A stretch of DNA of 64,000 nt from an uncultured cyanobacterium (GCA_903823115.1 CAIJRN010000034.1:123849-187848); one strand, 5' to 3'; counted from the first letter of the stretch, positions 26,350 through 33,411 are shown. Notes: a model not told the origin generated them from the sequence alone. Translations and numbers: made by a program.

Positions 26350-27435
26350 TCAACTCCGCACCGTGCCGGAGATGGCGGCATCGGCGCTGGGGCTCTCGCC
26401 TGGATCGCCGCCTGGATTGGCGGCAGCCTGGGCGGTGAGGGTCCAGAGCTCACGGGCCAGCTCATCGCAGCGGGCCTCCACGCTGGGCTGGCTGGCCTCA
26501 AACCGCAACCGACCTGGACCCAGCACCCGGTTGCTCCAGTACTGAAAGCCATCGGGGTCCGTTGGTGACGTCGTGGCCAGGCCGGCCAGCAAGGCGCCGG
26601 CTCGGGCGGGCGTTTCGGTCAGCCGCAGCAGGTCGCGGGCGACCAGCGCGAACAAGGCCTGCCCGAAAGGGTTCTCGCTGCGGCTGTAGCGGAAGAAGCC
26701 GCCGCTGCGGCGCGGAATCACCAGCCCTGGGCTCCAGGCCAGCACCGGCAGGGACTGGCCCTGCTGCCGCAGCTGACGCTCCAGCTCCCGCGCCATGAGC
26801 AGATTGCAGAGCTTGCTGTCCTTGTAAGCCTTCTCGGCATTGAAGGCACCGCCATCGAGCATCGCCGCGCCGGGCCCCTGGCGCAGCCCGGCCAGATCGC
26901 CCAATCCGGCTGGTTGCCCCACCTTGCCGCCTGCTGTGCTGGGGTCATGCACCTCCGAGCTCGTGACCACCAGCCGCGGCGTTGTGCCCTGCAGCAGCAG
27001 GGGCAGCAGCCGCTGCAGCAGGGCCTGATGGGCCAAATGGTTCACCGCGATCGTGAGCTCAAAGCCCTGCGCCGACCAGCGCGGTTCGCTGGCGCCGCTG
27101 TACTGCAGGCCGGCGTTCAGCACCAGACTCTCGATCGGCTCTGCTGCCGTCAGCAGATCTTCTGCGCAGCGCTCGACGCTGGTGAGATCACTCAGATCGC
27201 AGATCGGTGTTGCCAGCCGGCCCTCCAGGTGTTGGCCCGCCACTTCAGCCAGCACCTGGTCCAGACGATCGGCGGTGGCGGCATCGCGGCAGAGCACCGT
27301 GAGGCGATGGCCGGCCTCCAGCAGCTGCTGCGCCGCTTCAAGACCGATACCGGAGCTGCCACCGGTGAGCAACACGTGTCGCTGCGGGCCAGCGCTGGCG
27401 CTGTTCCCAGCCTGGTGATCACCGTCGGCAGTCAT
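26350..27435 (-). CDS. POR-like short-chain dehydrogenase/reductase
   Basis: 361 residues from ATG 27435. Rossmann motif TGGSSGIG at 24-31, NAGLQYSG, and the catalytic Y-x-x-x-K as YKDSKLCNLLMARELERQL. The YKDSKLCN string and the long C-terminal region are shared with light-dependent protochlorophyllide reductase, but later sequence (LAWSPGLVIPRRSGGFFRYS) differs from true LPOR, so this is a POR-like reductase of unknown substrate. The frame stays open upstream through a DUF1651-like segment (27577-27774); translation could start there, but the SDR core begins near 27435. NADPH use is inferred from the family. Confidence 0.8.
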   Translation of the reverse strand: MTADGDHQAGNSASAGPQRHVLLTGGSSGIGLEAAQQLLEAGHRLTVLCRDAATADRLDQVLAEVAGQHLEGRLATPICDLSDLTSVERCAEDLLTAAEPIESLVLNAGLQYSGASEPRWSAQGFELTIAVNHLAHQALLQRLLPLLLQGTTPRLVVTSSEVHDPSTAGGKVGQPAGLGDLAGLRQGPGAAMLDGGAFNAEKAYKDSKLCNLLMARELERQLRQQGQSLPVLAWSPGLVIPRRSGGFFRYSRSENPFGQALFALVARDLLRLTETPARAGALLAGLATTSPTDPDGFQYWSNRVLGPGRLRFEASQPSVEARCDELARELWTLTAQAAANPGGDPGESPSADAAISGTVRS

Positions 27436-27576
27436 GGCGTTCGTCAGCCCCCAAAGGCCAGGGGTGGCAGGATTTCCATTCTGTTGGTCGTCAGCGGCAG
27501 CGGAGGAAGGGCGGGATGATCCCGCCCGGCCGCACGGTGCCGATCGACTTTCAGCATGCGGAATCGGTGGTGGCAG

Positions 27577-27774
27577 CCACTGCGGCGCTGTCATCTGCCA
27601 ACCCGCCTGGCGTTTGCTGGCCCAGAGCTTGAGGGCCTCCTCGCGATTCATGACCAGCCGCTTTTTAAGCAGCGGCATAGCTTCTCCGGGCAACAGCTCC
27701 CCGACCGTGACCTCCAGCTGCTGACACCAGCGGTCCCAGCGGGTCGGCCGGAAGTGGAGGACATGGCGGCCATA
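27577..27774 (-). pseudogene. DUF1651 remnant lacking its N-terminus, open into the SDR frame
   Basis: The frame reads YGRHVLHFRPTRWDRW, VTVGELLPGEAMPLLKKRLV and MNREEALKLWASKRQAGWQM then TAPQW. This is the C-terminal two thirds of DUF1651, a small picocyanobacterial family ending in L-W-x-x-x-x-x-x-G-W-x-x-x-x-P-Q-W. A TGA precedes it at once, and the expected N-terminus (with its G-W-L segment) is missing. No stop separates it from the SDR, so an ATG at 27693 could give a fusion. I regard it as a truncated gene. Confidence 0.6.
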
Positions 27775-27990
27775 GCAGTGTCATCATGCCGATTAAAAGT
27801 GAGTAGACCGGCTGAAGATTGATGAGTCCGAAGTTGCCGGTGTGCAGCCGGAGCAGCCAGGGTGCATCAAGGTTGAAGTTGAGAAGGGTTCCATACACGG
27901 CCCCCGATCAAGACGTGATCGCCAAGGGAATGGCGGCGATCGGCACGATCATGCGATGTAGCCTCCGAGAGCGACGGTTGAGCTTCCTCA

Positions 27991-28251
27991 TCACGGTGCC
28001 TTCTGCAGCACATCGTGAAGCGCCCGCTCATTGGCGGAGGGTATCCACAGGCTCTCCATCTGGAAAGCCCCTTTGCAGTTGAGTTCGGCAGCGCGCTTTT
28101 CTGCCTCTGCCTTCGTGGCAAACATGCCACGCATGTGGGCGCGGCCAGGTGCAGCAAATCAAGGCCCAAATATCAGAGCCGCAAGCAGAGCTCCTGCCGA
28201 GAAGGTGCGCCTGGAAGCAGTGACTACAAACATCGGCATCTGGTCATCCAT
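27991..28251 (-). pseudogene. DUF3721 protein gene interrupted by an in-frame TGA
   Basis: From ATG 28251 the frame gives MDDQMPMFVVTASRRTFSAG and ALLAALIFGP, a signal-peptide-like start, then TGA at 28159-28161, then in the same frame FAAPGRAHMRGMFATKAEAE, KRAAELNCKGAFQMESLWIP and a stop at 27991. The second part is a DUF3721 domain (M-F-x-T-K-x-E-A-E...A-x-x-x-x-C-x-G-A). Translation could restart at the ATG before GMFATK, but without the export signal. An intact DUF3721 gene lies 19 bases upstream at 28271-28495, so this is one of a tandem pair. Confidence 0.7.
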
Positions 28252-28270
28252 GCGCTTTTCACGCATCGAG

Positions 28271-28495
28271 TCACGATCCTTGGCGAACAGCTTTTTCATA
28301 GGCGTCAAAGTCTTTGCAAGGCATCCATTGGTTGCCCATGGCAAAGGCGCCGGCACACTTCAGCTCCTTAGCCCGCAGCAAGGCGGCTGCTTTTGTGGGG
28401 AACATATCATTGGCCTGGGCCTGAACCCGAGTTGCCGTGACCGTTGACAGGAGGATGCGTACGTACAGGCTCAGACGAAGAAACGCGGATGTCAT
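28271..28495 (-). CDS. DUF3721 small exported protein
   Basis: 74 residues. A signal peptide (MTSAFLRLSLYVRILLSTVT, cleavage near VQA-Q) precedes one DUF3721 domain: NDMFPTKAAALLRAKELKCA followed by GAFAMGNQWMPCKDFDAYEKA, with the two conserved Cys (in LKCAGAF and WMPCKD). The family is found mainly in marine and freshwater picocyanobacteria and has no known function. It lies between a broken DUF3721 copy and the DUF305 gene on the same strand, so the three may form one operon under the MerR-type promoter at about 29.28 kb (inference). Confidence 0.75.
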   Translation of the reverse strand: MTSAFLRLSLYVRILLSTVTATRVQAQANDMFPTKAAALLRAKELKCAGAFAMGNQWMPCKDFDAYEKAVRQGS

Positions 28496-28532
28496 GATTC
28501 TGGGTTGATGGAGATGACGGCAGTTGATCAGC

Positions 28533-29240
28533 TCAGTTCAGGGAGAATAGGGTGTCGTACTGGTGGTATTCAGGCTTGTTGAGTCCATCATGTTGGAGCA
28601 TCCTGCGCAGCTGGATGATCTCGCGGCGTTGCGCCACGATGATCTCTCGCGCCAGACGCTTGATCGTGGGATTGCTGCTCTTGTTGAGGGCGTCATGGGC
28701 CATGATCAGCGCGCCGCCGTGGTGCTGAAGCATCCCTTCCAGGAACCACGTCACCCGGGTCGTGGCCGTGGGGATGGAGTTCATCATCTGCATGGCCTGG
28801 ATCTGATCAGAGCTCATCCGGATCAGATCAGCCATGGCGTCAGGATCCCCGCCGGGCCTGAGTGCCACTGGAAAGACAGGCGCCTCGGGATACCAGGCTT
28901 TGCGCCACTGTCCCATCGCCTTGATCTCCTGGGCCTGCTCCCTCCAGATGTCTTTGGCCAGAGACCCCACGCCCGGTGTGCCGATGTCGAACACGAACTC
29001 GCCCATGCGCAGAGCGCCCGTGTGGTGCTGCACCATGCCATCAATCCAGCGCAGGTCGTAGGTGCTGCCTGCCGGGCCGACGTCATGGTTGTGGGCGCTG
29101 TGATCCATGGGTGCCGCCACAGCTGCATTCCCTGCCGGCGCTGGCGCCATCATCTGGTGGTGTAAATGGGGATTGACCTGGGCCTGGGCCACCGGGGTGA
29201 GCAGGCCGACGAGGGCCAGAGCGCTCATCGCTGCGCGCAT
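28533..29240 (-). CDS. DUF305 double-domain exported protein
   Basis: 235 residues with an N-terminal signal peptide (MRAAMSALALVGLLTPVAQA) and a His/Met-rich linker (HLHHQMMAPAP, APMDHSAHNHD) typical of copper-binding proteins. Two DUF305 units follow, each with the signature helix: WIDGMVQHHTGALRMGEFVF and FLEGMLQHHGGALIMAHDAL. DUF305 is a ferritin-like four-helix fold often encoded beside metal-resistance genes. Its promoter region is shared with a divergent MerR regulator whose operator is visible. A role in periplasmic metal (probably copper) binding is inference. Confidence 0.88.
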   Translation of the reverse strand: MRAAMSALALVGLLTPVAQAQVNPHLHHQMMAPAPAGNAAVAAPMDHSAHNHDVGPAGSTYDLRWIDGMVQHHTGALRMGEFVFDIGTPGVGSLAKDIWREQAQEIKAMGQWRKAWYPEAPVFPVALRPGGDPDAMADLIRMSSDQIQAMQMMNSIPTATTRVTWFLEGMLQHHGGALIMAHDALNKSSNPTIKRLAREIIVAQRREIIQLRRMLQHDGLNKPEYHQYDTLFSLN

Positions 29241-29275
29241 TGAGAACGGTTTGATGGGGTACCTGTTTACGGTGC

Positions 29276-29296
29276 ACCCTCCAGTCGGGGGAGAGT
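29276..29296. promoter_or_regulatory. MerR-type metal-responsive operator
   Basis: Read on the minus strand this is ACTCTCC-N7-GGAGGGT, the dyad of MerR/ZntR/PbrR-family promoters. A TTGACT (-35-like) overlaps its upstream end (29294-29299), giving the usual TTGACTCTCC layout aimed at the DUF305 gene. A GTAAAC further on (29265-29270) is a weak -10 at a longer spacing than the family's 19-20 bp. The plus-strand GGGGAG inside it is the ribosome site of merR, so regulator binding could also limit its own expression. Confidence 0.7.
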
Positions 29297-29299
29297 CAA

Positions 29300-29716
29300 G
29301 TGCCAGAGGCCCTGTCCCTGAAGATCGGTGCGGTGGCCAGTCGCTCCGGACTCTCGGTCAAGACCATCCGTTTCTATGGCGATCAGGGCTTGATCCGCCC
29401 CCTCGGCCGCAGTGCAGGGGGCTACCGCCTGTTTGGCCCGGAGGTGTTCGCGGAGCTGGAATTGATCCGCACGCTCAAGACGATCGAAATGCCGCTGCAG
29501 GATGTGCGACAGATCCTGGAGTCCCGGCGCTCGGGCTTCTGCACCTGCACCGCCTTGCAGGCCAGGATCCGAGACCAAGCTGATGCGATCGAACAGAAGA
29601 TCGCTGCGCTGCGCATTCTGCAGGCCGAGTTGCTCACCATGCTGAACAGCTGGGAAGACTGTGGCGGCAGCAGAACGAGCGACGACCCGCTTGTCCCAGG
29701 CTCAGGGAGTCGCTGA
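29300..29716 (+). CDS. MerR-family metal-responsive regulator
   Basis: 138 residues, GTG start with GGGGAG seven bases upstream. The N-terminal winged helix (LKIGAVASRSGLSVKTIRFY then GDQGLIRP) and SAGGYRLFGPEVFAELELI are typical MerR; a long dimerisation helix follows. Metal-site candidates are the Cys pair in GFCTCTAL (about residues 77-79) and a further Cys in WEDCGGS near the C-terminus; the first conserved Cys is usual in CueR/ZntR/CadR-type sensors. Divergent from the DUF305 gene across a recognisable operator. Metal specificity is not readable. Confidence 0.88.
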   Translation: MPEALSLKIGAVASRSGLSVKTIRFYGDQGLIRPLGRSAGGYRLFGPEVFAELELIRTLKTIEMPLQDVRQILESRRSGFCTCTALQARIRDQADAIEQKIAALRILQAELLTMLNSWEDCGGSRTSDDPLVPGSGSR

Positions 29717-29751
29717 GCTGACACGATGCCATCGATCAGGCCTGGGCTGCT

Positions 29752-29997
29752 TCACGCTGCAGGGGAGGGGAACCACTGGCGGTACCAGCGCGCCATCTGC
29801 TCGATGAAGGCGCGATCGAAATCGGGGCGCTCTTGAGCACCTTGAGGCTGGTAGCCATCCCCGGCAGGCCCAGGCCTAGGCCCAGGCCTAGGCCCAGGCC
29901 CATGCCGTAACCGTAACCGCCTGAAAGATTCCAGCCAGGCATCTCTGATCCAGTCCTCCTGGGGCAAGAGCGGCGGCCGCTTGCTGTTGTTGGGCAT
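29752..29997 (-). CDS. Hypothetical small protein with G/P/R repeat
   Basis: 81 residues, unrecognised. Both ends look protein-like (LLPQEDWIRDAWLESFRRLR and ERPDFDRAFIEQMARWYRQW) and flank a low-complexity GPGPRPGPRPGPAG segment made by a 12-bp tandem repeat. An alternative frame (29736-29942) would read the repeat as GLGLGLGLG. I prefer this frame because the aromatic, charged C-terminus is non-random. Repeat slippage could change the reading frame in relatives. No function is proposed. Confidence 0.45.
   Translation of the reverse strand: MPNNSKRPPLLPQEDWIRDAWLESFRRLRLRHGPGPRPGPRPGPAGDGYQPQGAQERPDFDRAFIEQMARWYRQWFPSPAA
29866..29902. repeat. 12-bp tandem repeat (AGGCCCAGGCCT)
   Basis: Three imperfect units of AGGCCCAGGCCT in direct succession, within the small hypothetical gene. 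The unit length keeps the reading frame when copy number changes. Confidence 0.75.
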
Positions 29998-30240
29998 GGG
30001 CGGCTCAGGCCACCTCGGGCGCCCAGCCTCGTTGCCTCACCATGTCGTCTGTCCAGCCCTGGCAGCGGCTGGTGAGGTGCTTACCGATCGCCTCCGCTCG
30101 GGAGGGCTGCAGACGGAAAAGGGAGGGACAGGCACCATGACAGCTGCTGCATGCGTACGCCTGGACTGGCGGGGATCAAGCGGATTGGCCATCTCCCGTC
30201 CAGGGCTCGATACGCTGGTCTACGTGCAGGAGGCCGATGG

Positions 30241-30435
30241 ATGCTGCAGGACCTCGTGCTCGCGATCGGCATCCCGCTGCTCCTGTTGCTGCTGGCGGTG
30301 CTGGCACTGGAGCGCTGGGCTGATCAGCTTCCTCCCTGGTTGCAGCGCCTCTCCCGGCGGCCTTCCCTGTTCTGGAACCTCGGATTCGGGCTGATCATCG
30401 GCCTGTCGCTGCTGCGCTGGCTACTGCGACGCTGA
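30241..30435 (+). CDS. Small membrane protein, 64 residues
   Basis: Start chosen at ATG 30241 because a perfect AGGAGG lies seven bases upstream (30228-30233); the ORF is open further upstream but out of character. The protein has an N-terminal membrane helix (LVLAIGIPLLLLLLAVLALE), a short polar stretch with WADQLPPWLQRLSRRP, and a second hydrophobic segment (LFWNLGFGLIIGLSLLRWLL) ending in two Arg. Its last 15 bases overlap the end of the convergent nuclease-like gene. Function unknown; the strong ribosome site supports expression. Confidence 0.65.
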   Translation: MLQDLVLAIGIPLLLLLLAVLALERWADQLPPWLQRLSRRPSLFWNLGFGLIIGLSLLRWLLRR

Positions 30436-30984
30436 TGGGCGCAGCGCCTCGATCCGGGCTGGCAGCTCCTCATAGCTGATCCCTTCCCCGTAGGCCCGAA
30501 TCAGCGGTTGCAGGCCGATTGATTTCCGTTCGCCATGGAGCTTGCCGGTGGGCACCACCCAGAAGCGCCATTGGCTCAGGTCCTGCGGGTCCACCCGTTC
30601 GGGATCCTGCTCGGCCAGCAGGCAGAAGACATAGGCGCTGGCAATCCGCTGCTCGATCGGGAAGCTGATCACACTTGGACGCTCCTGCGGCCAGGACTGC
30701 ACATAGGCCGCCGACTTCACATCCAGGCTGATGGCCCCGTCGATCACATCGACCTCGGCCCACTCGATGCGGTGCTCGCCAGGATCGAGGCCCAAAGCCC
30801 GGTGCACCAGCCACTCGGCATAGGCACCACGGGTGCGGTTCTCCAGCAGATGGCCAGAGTTCCAGCGCAGAAAGGCGTCGAGGTCATTCATGGTCACCTG
30901 CATCGCTGGCTCCAACGGCATATCGATCCGATGACTGATCGCCCTGTTGGTGAACCTGGCCTTGCCCATGGGGTTGGTGGTCAC
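30421..30984 (-). CDS. PD-(D/E)XK-like nuclease-fold protein, unrecognised family
   Basis: 187 residues from a GTG that overlaps the TGA of the upstream phosphorylase-like gene (GTGA at 30981-30984), so the two are coupled. No family is recognised, but the arrangement AYAEWLVHRALGLD, IEWAEVDVIDGAISLDVKSA then AYVQSWPQ gives an early helix with Glu, then D and D-V-K in consecutive strands: the pattern of a restriction-endonuclease-like PD-(D/E)XK core. The later SQWRFWVVPTGKLHGE and KSIGLQPLIR look conserved. A DNA-related activity is inference. It ends overlapping the small membrane gene. Confidence 0.6.
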   Translation of the reverse strand: MTTNPMGKARFTNRAISHRIDMPLEPAMQVTMNDLDAFLRWNSGHLLENRTRGAYAEWLVHRALGLDPGEHRIEWAEVDVIDGAISLDVKSAAYVQSWPQERPSVISFPIEQRIASAYVFCLLAEQDPERVDPQDLSQWRFWVVPTGKLHGERKSIGLQPLIRAYGEGISYEELPARIEALRPSASQ

Positions 30985-31874
30985 TGCCCATCGGGATCAC
31001 CCTTGAGCCTGGCAAAGGCATGGTCGCGGCTGAAGATTTGCTCCAGCACCGCAAGAGCAAATGACGCGCTGGCATAGGAACAGTAGTCATGCCAGTTATC
31101 AGATTTATCCGAATCCGCAAAATCACACACTCCTTTCACAACGAGAGGAACGATGGTGCGCGCATGAGTACTGCACATTGAGGCTGCAAGAGCGACGCCG
31201 TAGGACTCCATGTCCAGGCCAACCAGTGAATGCTCCCTGCCCTTGATCTGATCAATGTAGGATTGGTCCTTGATCACCTGGGGACCACAGGCCATCGCTC
31301 CATAATGAATGCTTGTCTTGAATCCATTCGGAAGTGGCTGCGTATAGCCAGCTTGGATTTGCTGAAGCATGGCAGGCGAATCAGTCAGCGACATCAGAAA
31401 GTCGAGTAGCCAGGGCTGGATGGCCACTCTGTTCTGCAGCGGAATTAGATGTCCATTTTTGAGCTGACCACTGGAATGTTCAAAACACTGAGTGGCGACA
31501 ACGAGATCGCCAAGAGCGACAGAGCCACGCACGCCAGCGCAGATGCCGGTCATGACAACCACGCTCGGCTTCCAGATGCACAGAGCTTTGGTTGTGGTGA
31601 TGGCGGCGGTCGTCAGACCCTTTTCGAGTTGACGGAGCGTGACGATCCTGATGCTTCGTGAGCCACGCGTCACATCAGCAATCAGATAGGAGGTGCCTTG
31701 GCGGACACGGCGCTCAAACTGAAACCCAGTGACTCTCTGGATCCACTGCAGCTCTTCATGCAGGCCGGTCAACAGAAGAATATCGGCACGATCATCTGGC
31801 AGATCCTTGGCCGATGAGGTAATCAATTGATTCAAGATGAGTCCCTGATCGATCACAACCAGGCTAAAGGGCAA
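30981..31874 (-). CDS. Nucleoside-phosphorylase-superfamily protein (PNP_UDP_1)
   Basis: 297 residues from a TTG at 31874. The domain begins DILLLTGLHEELQWIQRVTG and shows VVVMTGICAGVRGSVALGDL, a phosphate/ribose-site Gly-rich loop, then SLVGLDMESYGVALAA (the M-E motif binding ribose) and VVKGVCDFADSDKSDNWHDY ending in a YASASFALAVLE helix. That last segment is typical of phosphorylase-like domains linked to bacterial conflict systems rather than salvage enzymes. The frame is open upstream for another 26 codons (VDEEVVHREQVEPGDL) but holds no better start, so the N-terminus may be truncated. It overlaps the nuclease-like gene by four bases. Confidence 0.8.
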   Translation of the reverse strand: MPFSLVVIDQGLILNQLITSSAKDLPDDRADILLLTGLHEELQWIQRVTGFQFERRVRQGTSYLIADVTRGSRSIRIVTLRQLEKGLTTAAITTTKALCIWKPSVVVMTGICAGVRGSVALGDLVVATQCFEHSSGQLKNGHLIPLQNRVAIQPWLLDFLMSLTDSPAMLQQIQAGYTQPLPNGFKTSIHYGAMACGPQVIKDQSYIDQIKGREHSLVGLDMESYGVALAASMCSTHARTIVPLVVKGVCDFADSDKSDNWHDYCSYASASFALAVLEQIFSRDHAFARLKGDPDGQ

Positions 31875-32210
31875 GTCGCCAGGCTCGACTTGCTCGCGGT
31901 GGACTACCTCTTCATCAACCCTCGCTAAAGGGAGGGGTCACAACAACGGGTCCAGCCCAGCTCCGTTCTGGGCCCATCTGGCGAGCCTCTCTGTGCCTCT
32001 TGGCCTTCAGGCCAGGCCCAGGCCTGCTGGATGGCGTGCGGCGGATTCCCCCATGGCGGACTCGACGGCGGCCAGGAATCGGGGACAGGGCCAGTGAGGC
32101 TGTCTTCAAGGCGCTGGACCGGCCGCAGGCTCCTGAACAACACGGCGGGGCCAGCAACGCCAGCAAAGCCCGGCACCCCTAGACTTAAAAAGAACTTATC
32201 AAAGTTTTCC
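31875..32210. other. Intergenic between phosphorylase-like gene and Nif11 gene
   Basis: GC-rich and rich in GGCC/CAGG words; it contains GGCCTTCAGGCCAGGCCCAGG-like sequence similar in flavour to the 12-bp repeat at 29.87 kb. The last 30 bases before the Nif11 ATG are A+T-rich (near 32180-32205), a plausible promoter. No gene is supported. Confidence 0.45.
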
Positions 32211-32375
32211 ATGTCAAAAGCACAGCTAATCGCTTTCTACGCCAAGGTCGACGCCGATGCCGCCCTCAAGCTCCAGGTGGACGCGGCCACCGATGCCAGC
32301 GCCGTCGTCTCGATCGCCAAGACCGAAGGCTTCCTGTTCTCGGCAGCCAGCCTCTCGCGCCATCAACGCGGCTGA
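32211..32375 (+). CDS. Nif11-like leader-type peptide (short)
   Basis: 54 residues. MSKAQLIAFYAKVDADAALK with TDASAVVSIAKTEGFLFSAA is the Nif11 domain used as leader in many cyanobacterial ribosomally made peptides (established knowledge). It stops soon after the domain (SLSRHQRG) without a double-Gly cleavage site or a core peptide, so it may be a truncated precursor or one of the free-standing Nif11 proteins. No lanthionine synthetase, peptidase or transporter is adjacent; an NHLM-type HlyD occurs 24 kb away. The ATG follows an A+T-rich stretch. Confidence 0.78.
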   Translation: MSKAQLIAFYAKVDADAALKLQVDAATDASAVVSIAKTEGFLFSAASLSRHQRG

Positions 32376-32487
32376 ATGAGCGAGCGGCCAGGTCTGCAGC
32401 GGGTTTGAGGCCGAAGGGCCAAGCCCCAAGCGCCAGCCTGTCCTGCCCTGGAGCCACCGAGTCTGTTGGTCAGCTGATCCGCTGCTC

Positions 32488-32733
32488 ATGCGTAGGGCCG
32501 GATTGGCTGAGGCCAAAGCCCAGCTCTCGGCCCTGCTTGATGCGATCGAGGCCGGCGAGGAGCTGGTGATCACCCGCCGCGGTCAGTCCGTGGCGCGGCT
32601 GGTGCGGGTGCGCCACCAACCCGCCGGATCCCTGGATTGGGTGAGTCGGCTGCGCGCCTTGCACGGCCATCAGCCAGGACCTGAGGGCTCCGCGGTGGCG
32701 CTGCTGCGGGAGTTGCGGGATCAGATGCCGTGA
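32488..32733 (+). CDS. vapB: Phd/YefM-family antitoxin
   Basis: 81 residues. LAEAKAQLSALLDAIEAGEE then LVITRRGQSVARLVRV is the Phd/YefM antitoxin core, a DNA-binding domain that represses the operon, and the remaining C-terminal part (LRALHGHQPGPEGSAVALLR) would wrap the toxin. The stop overlaps the start of a PIN-domain toxin gene (32730-32733), a standard vapBC layout. The toxin is damaged, so this antitoxin is now an orphan. Confidence 0.85.
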   Translation: MRRAGLAEAKAQLSALLDAIEAGEELVITRRGQSVARLVRVRHQPAGSLDWVSRLRALHGHQPGPEGSAVALLRELRDQMP

Positions 32734-32982
32734 GCCAGTCCCGCCCTGGTTGCTACCTGGATACCTGTGGGCTGGTGTCGCTGTTTCACGGCGACAGGGG
32801 CTACTCGGCGGCGGAGGCTTGGCTCGCGCAAGTCAAAGGCCGAGAGCTCTGGATCAGTCACTGGGTGCTGCTGGAGTTCGTCTCTGCCACGGCCCTGCGC
32901 CAGCTCTGGCCTGCGGGCCGCCGATGCCCTGCCTCTGGCGGTGGCCCACCGCCATGGACTCACCCTGGTGAGCGCTAGCTGA
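32730..32982 (+). pseudogene. vapC: VapC PIN-domain toxin with internal deletion
   Basis: The N-terminal part (GCYLDTCGLVSLFHGDRGYS, ISHWVLLEFVSATALRQ; GTG start at 32730) retains the first PIN Asp and the Glu of the active site. In another frame, directly after, SGLRAADALPLAVAHRHGLT then LVSAS is a typical VapC C-terminus with the third acidic residue. The two parts are in different frames and about 60 residues of the middle are missing, so the gene is broken by a deletion/frameshift. The intact length would be about 130-140 residues. Confidence 0.8.
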
Positions 32983-33251
32983 ACGCAACGTGCTTGGCAG
33001 CTGCTTGAACGTCTTGGTCCCTCGTCAACAGGCTCAGCTCGTTGCTGCGACACAGCTGGTGAGGAGGGCATCCATCGTTCCCACTGGCACGCCGCGACAT
33101 CGGCAGGAGTTTCGGACTTCCGACGCTCCAAGGTGATTGTCCTTATCAGGCTGGAGGAAGGCCAGCGCTGAGAGGCGTTCGACCGGCTGGGCCCGGTCCT
33201 TCGGTCCAGCAAAGCCAGGGACCAAACGCTCGTTTCCACAAGCAGACTCAC
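32975..33251 (-). pseudogene. vapC: Second VapC remnant, deleted and frameshifted
   Basis: From GTG 33251 the minus strand gives VSLLVETSVWSLAL, a PIN N-terminus. A second frame gives GFAGPKDRAQPVERLSALAF, LQPDKDNHLGASEVRNSCR and GVPVGTMDALLTS, and a third frame LCRSNELSLLTRDQDVQAAA then KHVAFS. Joined in order these make a normal VapC except for about 50 missing residues after the start and one later frameshift. The gene converges on the first broken vapC; their ends overlap by a few bases (32975-32982). It belongs to a different VapC subgroup from the plus-strand copy, judging by the LQPD and VGTMDALL motifs. Confidence 0.75.
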
Positions 33252-33288
33252 GGCTGGCGACCCGCCGTTTGATTCGGGAGTTCGTGGT

Positions 33289-33408
33289 GACGGCAATTCC
33301 GCCCCCGGCCCCCTGCCCCTGATGGGTGCCGGTGCCGCCTTTGGCTGGAGCCGCAGGCTGCGGCGGCGGATTCAGCAGGTGCGGCCCGTGGTCCCGATCG
33401 GGCTCTGA
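33289..33408 (+). pseudogene. Tail of a lost PEP-CTERM-like sorting-tail protein
   Basis: The plus frame DGNSAPGPLPLMGAGAAFGW then SRRLRRRIQQVRPVVPIGL and stop (33406-33408) matches the C-terminus of the exported protein at 9979-10653 (PGPLPLLGAGAAFGFSRKLR). No start, signal peptide or passenger remains: the sequence upstream is taken up by the second VapC remnant. It lies three bases before the start of a second HpsJ-like gene, repeating the gene order at 10-11.6 kb. Confidence 0.8.
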
Positions 33409-33411
33409 GCT

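Noticed and set aside
30027..30180. Start-less minus frame reading QGWTDDMVRQRGWAPEVA at its end
   Set aside because: Looks protein-like but has no ATG/GTG/TTG start after the preceding stop; cannot be called a gene.
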